Assembly: GCA_009843625.1 (NCBI GenBank)
Contig: VYDD01000081.1
Location: 1-8,180 of the forward strand
Source: Gammaproteobacteria bacterium
Lineage (GTDB): Bacteria; Gemmatimonadota; Gemmatimonadetes; Longimicrobiales; Gaopeijiaceae
Direction: 5' to 3'
Length of the DNA stretch: 8,180 bases
Each line of letters begins with the position of its first letter. Positions within the stretch are counted from its first letter, which is position 1. Position numbers and translations under genes: made by a program. Below are positions 1-5,506 of this stretch, one piece after another. Below the pieces are notes generated by a model. That model saw only the letters and a program-made list of their open reading frames with translations, had not been told where the DNA came from and made no database searches.

Positions 1-53
1 TCTTCGTGCGCCAGCAGTCCGTCCACGGGCTGCCGGGCCAGCGCGTCGCGTGA
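1..53 (+). CDS. possible 3' end of an upstream gene (partial)
   Basis: The reading frame beginning at position 3 is open from the left edge and ends at TGA 51-53, giving a tail of 16 residues (FVRQQSVHGLPGQRVA). The composition looks protein-like, and the stop lies 48 bp before the copA start, a spacing compatible with an operon. However, another plus frame is also open from the edge to TGA 95-97 and a minus-strand frame starting at 90 is open to the edge, so the choice is weak. No function can be inferred from so short a tail. Confidence 0.3.
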   Translation, partial: FVRQQSVHGLPGQRVA

Positions 54-90
54 ATGAGACTGCGGCAGCCGCGAACAGACCGCGGACCAT

Positions 91-97
91 GAGGTGA
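91..97 (+). promoter_or_regulatory. ribosome binding site of copA deciding a TTG start
   Basis: GAGGTGA is a strong match to the anti-Shine-Dalgarno complement and lies 4 nt before TTG 102-104. There is no in-frame ATG until far inside the heavy-metal domain (the Met of the GMSC motif), so this site supports initiation at TTG 102. Confidence 0.7.
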
Positions 98-101
98 CTC
101 A

Positions 102-2399
102 TTGTCGGTTGCCAGCCGAACCGCACCACCCCCCGGCCCCGCCGGCGACGGCGCGTCACCCGCCCGGCTTGAACTCCCCGTCACGGGGATGTCGTGCATG
201 GGTTGTGCGGCGACCATAGAGAACGTCCTGCGCGCAGGCGTCCCCGGGGTGGTGAGCGCGGACGTGAACTTCGCGTCCGGGCGCGCGACCATCCAGTACC
301 AGCCCGACGCAGTGACCCCCGCCGAGGTGACGCGTGCCATCGAGGAGGCCGGCTACGGGGTGGTCGCCGAAGCGCTGGAGGAAGAGGACGCGGGTTCCGG
401 AGCCAGAACGGAGGATGCCGAGGCGGCGGCCCGCGCGCGCGAGATCGACCGGCACGGCCGCGCGTTCCGCACCGGGCTGGCGTTCACCCTTCCGCTCTTC
501 CTCGTCAGCATGGGCCGCGACTTCGGGCTGGTGGGCGCGTGGGCGCATGCGCCTTGGGTGAACTGGGCCTTCCTCGTCCTCGCGACCCCGGTCCAGTTCT
601 ACGTGGGATGGAGCTACTACACCGGCTCCTTCAAGGCACTGCGCAATCGCGGCGCCAACATGGACGTGCTGGTGGCGCTGGGGTCTTCGGCGGCGTTCTT
701 CTACAGCGTGGTCGTGACGGTTGCGCTCACCGTCGGGGTGACCACGGCGGGCGAACACGTCTATTTCGAGACGGCCGCGGCGATCATCACCCTCATCAAG
801 CTGGGCAAGTGGCTGGAGGTCCGGGCCAGGGGCGAGACCGGCGACGCCATTCGCCGCATGATGGCGCTCCGCCCGCGCACCGCCACCCTCCTCGCGGACG
901 GGGAGGAGCGGGAGGTGCCGCTCGACCAGGTGCAGGTGGACCAGGTCGTGCTGGTGCGCCCCGGCGAGCGGATTCCGGTCGACGGCGTCGTGCTCGGCGG
1001 GCGCTCCTCGGTGGACGAGAGCACCTTCACCGGAGAGAGCCTCCCGGTGGACAAGGAGCCGGGGGCCGAGGTGATCGGCGGCACCCTCAACCACGAGGGG
1101 CTGCTGCAGGTGCGCGCCACCCGGGTGGGCGCCGACACCGCCTTGGCGGGGATCGTGCGCCTGGTGCGCGAGGCCCAGGGCAGCAAGGCGCCCGTGCAGC
1201 GGCTGGCGGACCGGGTGGCGGGAATCTTCGTGCCGATCGTGATCGTGATCGCGGCGGGTACCTTCCTGGTGTGGTGGATGGGCGCGGGCGCCGGTCTGCC
1301 GGCCGCGCTGATCCGCACGGTGGCGGTGCTGGTGATCGCCTGCCCGTGCGCGCTGGGGCTGGCGACCCCCACCGCCGTGATGGTCGGGATGGGGGCGGGG
1401 GCGGGGAAGGGCATCCTGGTCAGGAAAAGCGCGGCGCTCGAACTCGCGCGGCAATTGAAGGTGGTCGTGCTCGACAAGACCGGCACCATCACGAAGGGCG
1501 AGCCGGCCGTGCGGACGGTGGTGGGCAGCGACCCGCGCAGGATTCTCGGGATGGCGGGCTCTGCCGAGTGGGGCAGCGAGCATCCGCTGGCGCGCGCAGT
1601 GGTGCGCGAGGCACAGGCGCGCGGCATCGAGTTGGAACGTCCGCGCGACTTTGAAGCCGTGCCGGGGTCGGGGGTGGCGGCCACCGTGAGCTATCACCGT
1701 GTGGTGGTGGGGAAGAGGCGGTTCGCGGGCATCCTCGGCAGTCTCGGGCAGGACCTGGCCACTCAGGCGGAGCGCCTGGAGGCGGCGGCGCACACGGTGG
1801 TCTGGGTCGCGGTCGACGGGCGCGCGATCGGCCTGATCGCCATTGCGGACGAACTCAAGCCGGGCGCCCGCGACGCGATCGAGACGCTGCGAAGGCGCAT
1901 GCGGGTGGTCATGGTCACCGGCGACAATGCGGCCACCGCGGCCGCCATCGCCGACGAAGCCGGCATCCGCGAGGTGCGCGCCGGCGTCCCGCCGCGCGAG
2001 AAGGCCGAGGTGGTGAACGCCCTCGGAGAGGAAGTGGGCGGGCGCGTCGCCATGGTGGGCGACGGCACCAACGACGCTCCCGCGCTGGCCCGCGCGGATG
2101 TCGGCATCGCCATTGGAACGGGCACCGACGTGGCCATCGAAAGCGCCGACATCACCCTCATGGGCGGCGACCTGGCGGGCGTGCACGAGGCCATCCACCT
2201 GTCGCGCGCGACCATGCGCACCATCCGCCAGAATCTCTTCTGGGCCTTTGGCTACAACGTGGCGCTCATTCCGGTGGCGGCCGCCAGCAGCATGCTCCAC
2301 CCCGTTCTGGCCGCGCTGGCGATGGCCTTCTCGAGCGTCAGCGTGGTGCTGAACAGCCTGCGCCTGAAGCTCAGGGCCGACCGGCCTCTGGCCTGGTGA
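102..2399 (+). CDS. copA: Cu(I)-exporting P1B-type ATPase CopA
   Basis: A 765-residue inner-membrane pump that uses ATP to export Cu(I) from the cytoplasm. A Pro/Ala-rich N-terminus of about 22 residues precedes one heavy-metal-associated domain (about 22-90) with GMSCMGCA, where Cys32 and Cys35 would bind metal. The catalytic core is complete: actuator TGES (310-313), transmembrane CPC (Cys414-Pro-Cys416), phosphorylation loop DKTGT (Asp458), the P1B His-Pro pair (His494-Pro495), TGDN (606-609) and GDGTND (653-658). Tyr718-Asn719 in the seventh membrane helix and M-x2-SS (Met741, Ser744, Ser745) in the eighth match the P1B-1 copper(I) signature, which argues against Zn/Cd or Ag-only pumps. 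Length is normal for a CopA with one metal domain. The start is TTG, supported by GAGGTGA at 91-97. The 3' end overlaps the convergent methyltransferase gene. No copper regulator or chaperone gene is adjacent within the window; a role in cuproenzyme assembly rather than detoxification cannot be excluded. Confidence 0.96.
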   Translation: MSVASRTAPPPGPAGDGASPARLELPVTGMSCMGCAATIENVLRAGVPGVVSADVNFASGRATIQYQPDAVTPAEVTRAIEEAGYGVVAEALEEEDAGSGARTEDAEAAARAREIDRHGRAFRTGLAFTLPLFLVSMGRDFGLVGAWAHAPWVNWAFLVLATPVQFYVGWSYYTGSFKALRNRGANMDVLVALGSSAAFFYSVVVTVALTVGVTTAGEHVYFETAAAIITLIKLGKWLEVRARGETGDAIRRMMALRPRTATLLADGEEREVPLDQVQVDQVVLVRPGERIPVDGVVLGGRSSVDESTFTGESLPVDKEPGAEVIGGTLNHEGLLQVRATRVGADTALAGIVRLVREAQGSKAPVQRLADRVAGIFVPIVIVIAAGTFLVWWMGAGAGLPAALIRTVAVLVIACPCALGLATPTAVMVGMGAGAGKGILVRKSAALELARQLKVVVLDKTGTITKGEPAVRTVVGSDPRRILGMAGSAEWGSEHPLARAVVREAQARGIELERPRDFEAVPGSGVAATVSYHRVVVGKRRFAGILGSLGQDLATQAERLEAAAHTVVWVAVDGRAIGLIAIADELKPGARDAIETLRRRMRVVMVTGDNAATAAAIADEAGIREVRAGVPPREKAEVVNALGEEVGGRVAMVGDGTNDAPALARADVGIAIGTGTDVAIESADITLMGGDLAGVHEAIHLSRATMRTIRQNLFWAFGYNVALIPVAAASSMLHPVLAALAMAFSSVSVVLNSLRLKLRADRPLAW
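1386..1411 (+). other. G-quadruplex-compatible G-tract run inside copA
   Basis: The coding strand has five consecutive runs of three or more G separated by one or two bases: 1386-1388, 1391-1395, 1397-1401, 1403-1406 and 1409-1411. It lies just after the CPC codons and encodes a conserved Gly/Ala-rich stretch (GMGAGAGKG). It fits the G3+N1-7 pattern, but folding is not demonstrated, and Gly codons in GC-rich DNA can create it by chance. Confidence 0.4.
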
Positions 2400-3027
2400 A
2401 GACCAACACCCGCCAGACCACGCCGGCGCGCTCGAATCGCTTCACGAGTCCGTAGCTCTCCACCACCGCCTCCACTGCCGAAGGCTCGTGGGCGAAGACG
2501 CGGAACGGATGCCGCCTGAGGCGCTGGATGAAGTTCACCAGCCCGACGCCGAAACGCGCCAGCGGTCCGCCATGCGGCATCACCAGCCCGAGGGTCCGCC
2601 TCGCCAGGGGCGCCGCCGCGCCCAGCAGGGCCGGCATGTCGGGATAGCAGCAGACCACCCGGTCCAGGGTCACAAGATCGGCCGCGGGCAGTTCGCGCGC
2701 CCGCTCGACGAAGTCGCCGTCCACGTAGCGAATGCGTTCCGCGTAGCCCCGCGCCTCGGCCTCGGATCGCGCCGCGCGCAGGAACGCCGGAGCCGCGTCC
2801 GAGTGGGTTCCCCCGGCCGCCCCGCGCGCCATCAGCTCATGCTGAATGGCCCCGATGCCCCCGCCCACGTCGATGAAGGTGCGGCCCTCGACGCCGTCCT
2901 GCGCCAGGGCCCCCAGCAGCCGGCGCGTGGCTTTGGCCGGGCCCTTGCGTCGGAACCTGCGCAGGTTCCTGAGCGCGTGCGCGTCATCGAACTGGCGTTC
3001 AAGCCCGCAGCACTGGCGACAGCTCAC
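2371..3027 (-). CDS. class I SAM-dependent methyltransferase
   Basis: A 218-residue soluble protein with a Rossmann-type methyltransferase fold. Motif I is FIDVGGGIG (51-59), the acidic strand-2 region follows, VDGDF lies at 102-106 and the LDRVVCCYPD strand-4 motif at 121-130. It resembles the family often annotated as a generic methyltransferase or as similar to Mg-protoporphyrin O-methyltransferase, but no chlorophyll genes are present and the substrate is unknown. The N-terminus is Cys-rich (Cys3, Cys6, Cys7 followed by GLERQFD), which I recall as common in this family and which might bind metal or simply be structural. Start is GTG at 3027, only 13 bp after the stop of the DUF6526 gene, with no clear ribosome site, suggesting translational coupling. 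Its last 29 bp overlap the convergent end of copA. Last gene of the minus-strand cluster as seen here. Confidence 0.85.
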   Translation of the reverse strand: MSCRQCCGLERQFDDAHALRNLRRFRRKGPAKATRRLLGALAQDGVEGRTFIDVGGGIGAIQHELMARGAAGGTHSDAAPAFLRAARSEAEARGYAERIRYVDGDFVERARELPAADLVTLDRVVCCYPDMPALLGAAAPLARRTLGLVMPHGGPLARFGVGLVNFIQRLRRHPFRVFAHEPSAVEAVVESYGLVKRFERAGVVWRVLVFTRPEAGRP

Positions 3028-3040
3028 GGCGATTCGCGGA

Positions 3041-3475
3041 TCAGATGCGCTGGTGGTCGGCCCGCCAGTCCTCCACGGCCTGCTTGATCTCCTTTCGGTC
3101 CGTCAGGTCGCCGTCGAGGACCCGACGCACCAGAGCCGGCAGCTCCGCGTCGGAAGCGAAGCGCAGCCCGATCAACTGATCCGTTGTGAGGTCCTCGATG
3201 CGGCTCTTCAGGTCATCTGGAAGGAGTCTCTCCATGCGAAGGCGCTCCTCGAGGCGGATCACCCGGTCCTGCACGCCCGTAGAAAAACGGCGCGCGAAGA
3301 GAAGGCCCGTCGCCGCGCTGGCCGCGACCAGGAACAGGGCCAGGTTGCCGGTGCTGAAGTCGGTGACGAGCTGGTAGCCGATCGCCAGCGCCGCCGCCGT
3401 GGAGCTGTAGGCCCCGGCAAGGAAGAGCAGAGGGGGCCGCTTGGCGTGATTGGCGTAGTTCTGAGCTTCGGCCAT
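3041..3475 (-). CDS. DUF6526 family two-helix membrane protein
   Basis: A 144-residue protein of unknown function. The start MAEAQNYANH matches the QNY-x-NH opening I associate with DUF6526. Two hydrophobic segments follow (about 15-37 and 43-61), then a cytosolic-looking charged domain with VQDRVIRLEERLR (68-80), LLPDDLKSRI, LTTDQLIGLRFASD and a Lys/Trp-containing end (KEIKQAVEDW). These C-terminal blocks are the recognisable family features. The ATG at 3475 has no strong Shine-Dalgarno site. It lies 69 bp downstream of the CcmH-like gene and 13 bp upstream of the methyltransferase, so the three genes are probably one transcript. Nothing in the sequence indicates a substrate or catalytic residue. 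Confidence 0.8.
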   Translation of the reverse strand: MAEAQNYANHAKRPPLLFLAGAYSSTAAALAIGYQLVTDFSTGNLALFLVAASAATGLLFARRFSTGVQDRVIRLEERLRMERLLPDDLKSRIEDLTTDQLIGLRFASDAELPALVRRVLDGDLTDRKEIKQAVEDWRADHQRI

Positions 3476-3544
3476 CAGGATTCCGGGGTCCGGGGTGTTT
3501 TGGTCGGGTGGCCGGGCGTTGCGGCGCTCAGGAGCTCCGGCGGC

Positions 3545-4093
3545 CTACCAGTCTTCCTTCTCCAGCTCCTTCATCTCCTTCCGCAGTCGGTCCCAGTCGG
3601 TGTCGGAGATGTCCGAGTCCACCACCGGGACGCGCTCCCGTCCCTGGGCCACGTTCCTGCGCACGAAGAAGCCGATGAGGATGCCGGAGAAGGCCACTGC
3701 GACCCACGGCATGACGTAGCCTACCCAGTTGAAGCCCTCCATCGGCGGCGAGCTGATGATGTCGGTGCCGAAGTCGGCGACGAAGCCGGCCAGAATGACC
3801 TCCTCGGACTCGCCTGCCTCCAGCGCCGCCAGGATGCGCTGGGTGAAGACGGGGGATTCGCTGCACTGCATCTGGTACTGGCAGATATGGGTGTCCAGAT
3901 TGCAGCCGCAGGTGCAGCGGATCATCTGTTCGATGCGGAGGAGGGCTTCGCCGTGCGGCCCGTCGTGGGAGTGCCGGAAGATGACGGCATCGGTGTGGCC
4001 CGCGTGCGCCGGGCCGGTGGAGAGGGTCTCCTGGGGCGCGCCGTGGGCGTGCATGGCAGAAGCGGCAAGCAGGATGGCGGCGGCAGCAGTCAT
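3545..4093 (-). CDS. CcmH/CycL-like membrane-anchored protein with His-rich segment
   Basis: A 182-residue predicted exported, membrane-anchored protein. A hydrophobic N-terminus (residues 1-13, AAILLAASA) may be a short signal peptide with a possible cut after ASA or AHG; it lacks a Lys/Arg n-region, so it is atypical. Residues 14-47 contain seven His (15, 17, 30, 33, 41, 43, 47). The conserved core follows: RCTCGC (Cys60, 62, 64), Cys71 and Cys77, then a helix ending in VADFG. One membrane helix lies at about 124-143, with a charged Glu/Lys-rich tail to 182. The core and the C-terminal anchor recall CcmH, the thiol protein acting on apocytochrome c, but the usual RC-x2-C is replaced by RCTCGC. 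The ATG at 4093 has AGGA 5 nt upstream; the reading frame extends upstream to 4219 without a better start. No other cytochrome c maturation gene is in the window. A metal-binding function is an alternative. Confidence 0.7.
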   Translation of the reverse strand: MTAAAAILLAASAMHAHGAPQETLSTGPAHAGHTDAVIFRHSHDGPHGEALLRIEQMIRCTCGCNLDTHICQYQMQCSESPVFTQRILAALEAGESEEVILAGFVADFGTDIISSPPMEGFNWVGYVMPWVAVAFSGILIGFFVRRNVAQGRERVPVVDSDISDTDWDRLRKEMKELEKEDW

Positions 4094-4133
4094 GGTCGTC
4101 CTGTCTTCTGGGGAACCGGCCGGAGCCTGAACC

Positions 4134-4164
4134 AATGTAACGCGTGCGGGTGAGGTCGCGGCAA
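4134..4164 (-). promoter_or_regulatory. candidate promoter for the CcmH-like cluster
   Basis: On the minus strand a TTGCCG element (4159-4164) and a TACATT element (4134-4139) are separated by 19 bp. Each matches the sigma70 consensus at four of six bases. Transcription would begin near 4127, leaving about 33 nt before the ATG at 4093. A 19-bp spacer is longer than optimal and is the length used by MerR-family-activated promoters, but I see no clear MerR-type dyad in the spacer. Confidence 0.35.
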
Positions 4165-4184
4165 CTGCGGCGCGCGTGCTCCTT

Positions 4185-4196
4185 TGGTCCGGGCCA
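4185..4196. promoter_or_regulatory. imperfect palindrome between divergent promoters
   Basis: TGGTCCGGGCCA reads the same on both strands except for one mismatched symmetric pair and lies between the two candidate -35 elements (4164 and 4222). It could be an operator. In sequence this GC-rich such a dyad is expected fairly often, and no partner site was found. Confidence 0.2.
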
Positions 4197-4221
4197 TCGA
4201 CTGCGGGCGGCCCTGCCACTC

Positions 4222-4250
4222 TTGACCTCGTCCCGTCCGCTGGCTACGGT
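4222..4250 (+). promoter_or_regulatory. sigma70-like promoter for the small secreted protein/ABC cluster
   Basis: TTGACC (4222-4227) matches five of six -35 bases. After an optimal 17-bp spacer comes TACGGT (4245-4250), which keeps the three most conserved -10 bases. Transcription would start near 4257, giving a leader of about 74 nt before the ATG at 4331. This is the best promoter candidate in the window, and its position upstream of the first gene of the cluster supports it. Confidence 0.6.
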
Positions 4251-4317
4251 AGCGCCCGATGCGCCCCCGGTTGGGTCAGGCGGCGCCGGGCAAGGGCCGG
4301 TGGGAAGTCTGCGAGGT

Positions 4318-4322
4318 GGAGG
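4318..4322 (+). promoter_or_regulatory. ribosome binding site deciding the ATG at 4331
   Basis: GGAGG lies 8 nt before ATG 4331. An in-frame ATG at 4259 would give 24 more residues but has no ribosome site and coincides with the predicted transcription start, so 4331 is preferred. Confidence 0.75.
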
Positions 4323-4330
4323 AACCAGCG

Positions 4331-4648
4331 ATGACGCACCTGTTCGATCTTGCAGGATCGCGGGAGCGCGTGCGCGCGATGACCGGAATGGCGGTCATCC
4401 TCTCCCTGCTCCTAGTCCAGGCCGTAGAGAGTTCCCACGCGCACGAGAGCGGACCCGATTCGCCGGGCGCGTGTTCCGTGTGCCAGGTCGTCCACAACCC
4501 CGGATCGACCATCGTCCCGGGTACCCCGATCCTCGCAGGATCGGATCTGCTTCGGACTCCGGCGCTTCCCGGGCGCCGGTTCGCTCCCGCGATCGTCCAT
4601 CTCGCCCCACGGCGCAGCCGCGCCCCTCCGCTCCACATCTCTCTGTAG
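4331..4648 (+). CDS. small exported protein with C-x2-C-x3-H motif
   Basis: A 105-residue protein. A charged N-terminus (Arg11, Arg13, Arg15) precedes a hydrophobic stretch (about 17-32, MAVILSLLLVQAV) ending at SSHAHE, which looks like a signal peptide or signal anchor. The mature part begins His-rich (His36, His38) and carries ACSVCQVVH, that is Cys48-x2-Cys51-x3-His55, then Pro/Gly-rich low-complexity sequence and a basic end with SRAPP. This general plan (His after the signal, CxxC-x3-H, RAPP near the end) recalls short periplasmic proteins next to metal-resistance and TonB-receptor genes, some of them in the DUF2946 group; I cannot assign the family firmly. It is first in the cluster, behind a good promoter and GGAGG site, and 87 bp before the preferred ABC ATPase start. 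A periplasmic copper or other soft-metal binding role is inferred, not shown. Confidence 0.7.
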   Translation: MTHLFDLAGSRERVRAMTGMAVILSLLLVQAVESSHAHESGPDSPGACSVCQVVHNPGSTIVPGTPILAGSDLLRTPALPGRRFAPAIVHLAPRRSRAPPLHISL

Positions 4649-4657
4649 CAGAGCCGC

Positions 4658-4681
4658 TCCGCCGACCCCCGCGCCGGCGGA
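4658..4681 (+). terminator. GC-rich hairpin between the small protein and ABC genes
   Basis: TCCGCCG (4658-4664) and CGGCGGA (4675-4681) can form a perfect 7-bp stem with a 10-nt loop, 10 nt after the stop codon at 4648. No T-run follows, so it is not a classical intrinsic terminator. It could attenuate readthrough, stabilise the upstream message or mark a processing point. The right arm also overlaps the only plausible ribosome site for an ABC start at 4691. Confidence 0.35.
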
Positions 4682-4735
4682 ACCCTGTTGATGGCTGCGT
4701 CGGCAAGGGCGCACCCAACCCGAGAGATGGAACAC

Positions 4736-5494
4736 ATGAATACGCCCAAGTCTCGGCACCCCGCCGAATTGGGGAATGGGCGCACGCCCCTTCTTGAGGC
4801 CCGCGGCCTCAGCAAGAACTATGGCGCCACGCGTGCCCTCGATTCCCTCGACCTGGCCATCGCGCCCGGCGAGGTCTACTGCCTGCTGGGTCCCAACGGG
4901 GCGGGCAAGACCACCACCATCAACCTCTTCCTGGGATTCGTGGCGCCCACAGGCGGACAGGCGCTCATCGCCGGCCTGGACGTGTCCACCCACGACCGCG
5001 AGACCAAGCAGCGCATCGCCTACATCCCGGAACAGGTCATGCTTTACCGCAACCTGACCGGTCTGGAGAATCTGGAGTACTTCGCGGCGCTGGGCGGGAA
5101 GGGAGCCCTGACCCAGGCGCGGCTCACCGACATCCTGGTCGAGGCGGGCCTGGAGCGCCCGGCGGTCGATCAACGCGTGTCCGAGTACTCCAAGGGCATG
5201 CGGCAGAAAGTCGGCATCGCCATCGCCATCGCCAAGGAGGCCGACGCGCTGCTGCTCGACGAGCCCACCTCCGGCCTCGACCCGCAGGCCTCGAACGAGT
5301 TCTCCGAGCTGATCGAACGGCTGAAGGACCGCGGGGTCGCGGTGCTCATGGCGACCCACGATCTGTTTCGTGCCAAGGAGACGGGCACGCGCGTGGGCAT
5401 CATGCGCTACGGGCGCCTGGTCACGGAGTTGGGCACGGAAGAGATCGGCCACGCGGATCTCGAGCGCATCTATCTGAAGCACATGCACGATTAG
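4736..5494 (+). CDS. ABC transporter ATP-binding protein, NosF/CcmA-like
   Basis: A cytoplasmic ATPase that would power the two downstream permeases. With the start at 4736 it has 252 residues: Walker A GPNGAGKTT (52-60), Q-loop Gln100, signature SKGMRQK (152-158), Walker B LLLDE with Asp175 and Glu176, D-loop SGLD (180-183) and switch His208. All are intact, so it should hydrolyse ATP. The signature is SKGM rather than the common LSGGQ, typical of the ABC-2 exporter subfamily that includes NosF and drug/polysaccharide-type exporters. Other in-frame starts are TTG 4688, ATG 4691 and ATG 4727; 4736 was chosen because GAGAG lies 9 nt upstream and the N-terminus MNTP leads naturally into the domain, but the start is uncertain. 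The stop codon overlaps the ribosome site of the next gene, so the two are co-translated. Transported substrate unknown. Confidence 0.9.
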   Translation: MNTPKSRHPAELGNGRTPLLEARGLSKNYGATRALDSLDLAIAPGEVYCLLGPNGAGKTTTINLFLGFVAPTGGQALIAGLDVSTHDRETKQRIAYIPEQVMLYRNLTGLENLEYFAALGGKGALTQARLTDILVEAGLERPAVDQRVSEYSKGMRQKVGIAIAIAKEADALLLDEPTSGLDPQASNEFSELIERLKDRGVAVLMATHDLFRAKETGTRVGIMRYGRLVTELGTEEIGHADLERIYLKHMHD

Positions 5495-5497
5495 GAG
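5493..5497 (+). promoter_or_regulatory. ribosome binding site of permease 1 overlapping the ATPase stop
   Basis: AGGAG shares two bases with the TAG stop of the ATPase gene (5492-5494) and lies 9 nt before ATG 5507. This fixes the permease start and indicates coupled translation. Confidence 0.7.
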
Positions 5498-5506
5498 ATA
5501 CGGACG

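Noticed and set aside
1236..1254. Short GATCGT repeats in copA, and GCCATC repeats near 5217-5232
   Set aside because: They encode runs of Ile/Val/Ala in a membrane helix (copA) and a conserved ABC helix, and are explained by codon use rather than by a repeat element.
156..2300. 714-residue minus-strand frame opposite copA
   Set aside because: It is antisense to a gene with all P1B ATPase motifs, and its His/Arg/Gly-rich composition is typical of shadows in GC-rich DNA.
3483..3496. Tandem CCGGGGT repeat ahead of the DUF6526 gene
   Set aside because: Two 7-bp copies in a very GC-rich spacer have no further structure and no evident role.
2846..4153. 435-residue plus-strand frame
   Set aside because: It lies antisense to the methyltransferase, DUF6526 and CcmH-like genes, whose protein motifs are clear; its composition is shadow-like.
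4094..4219. 42-residue N-terminal extension of the CcmH-like gene
   Set aside because: It would place a long hydrophilic segment before the hydrophobic N-terminus, has no ribosome site, and the ATG at 4093 has AGGA at a suitable distance.
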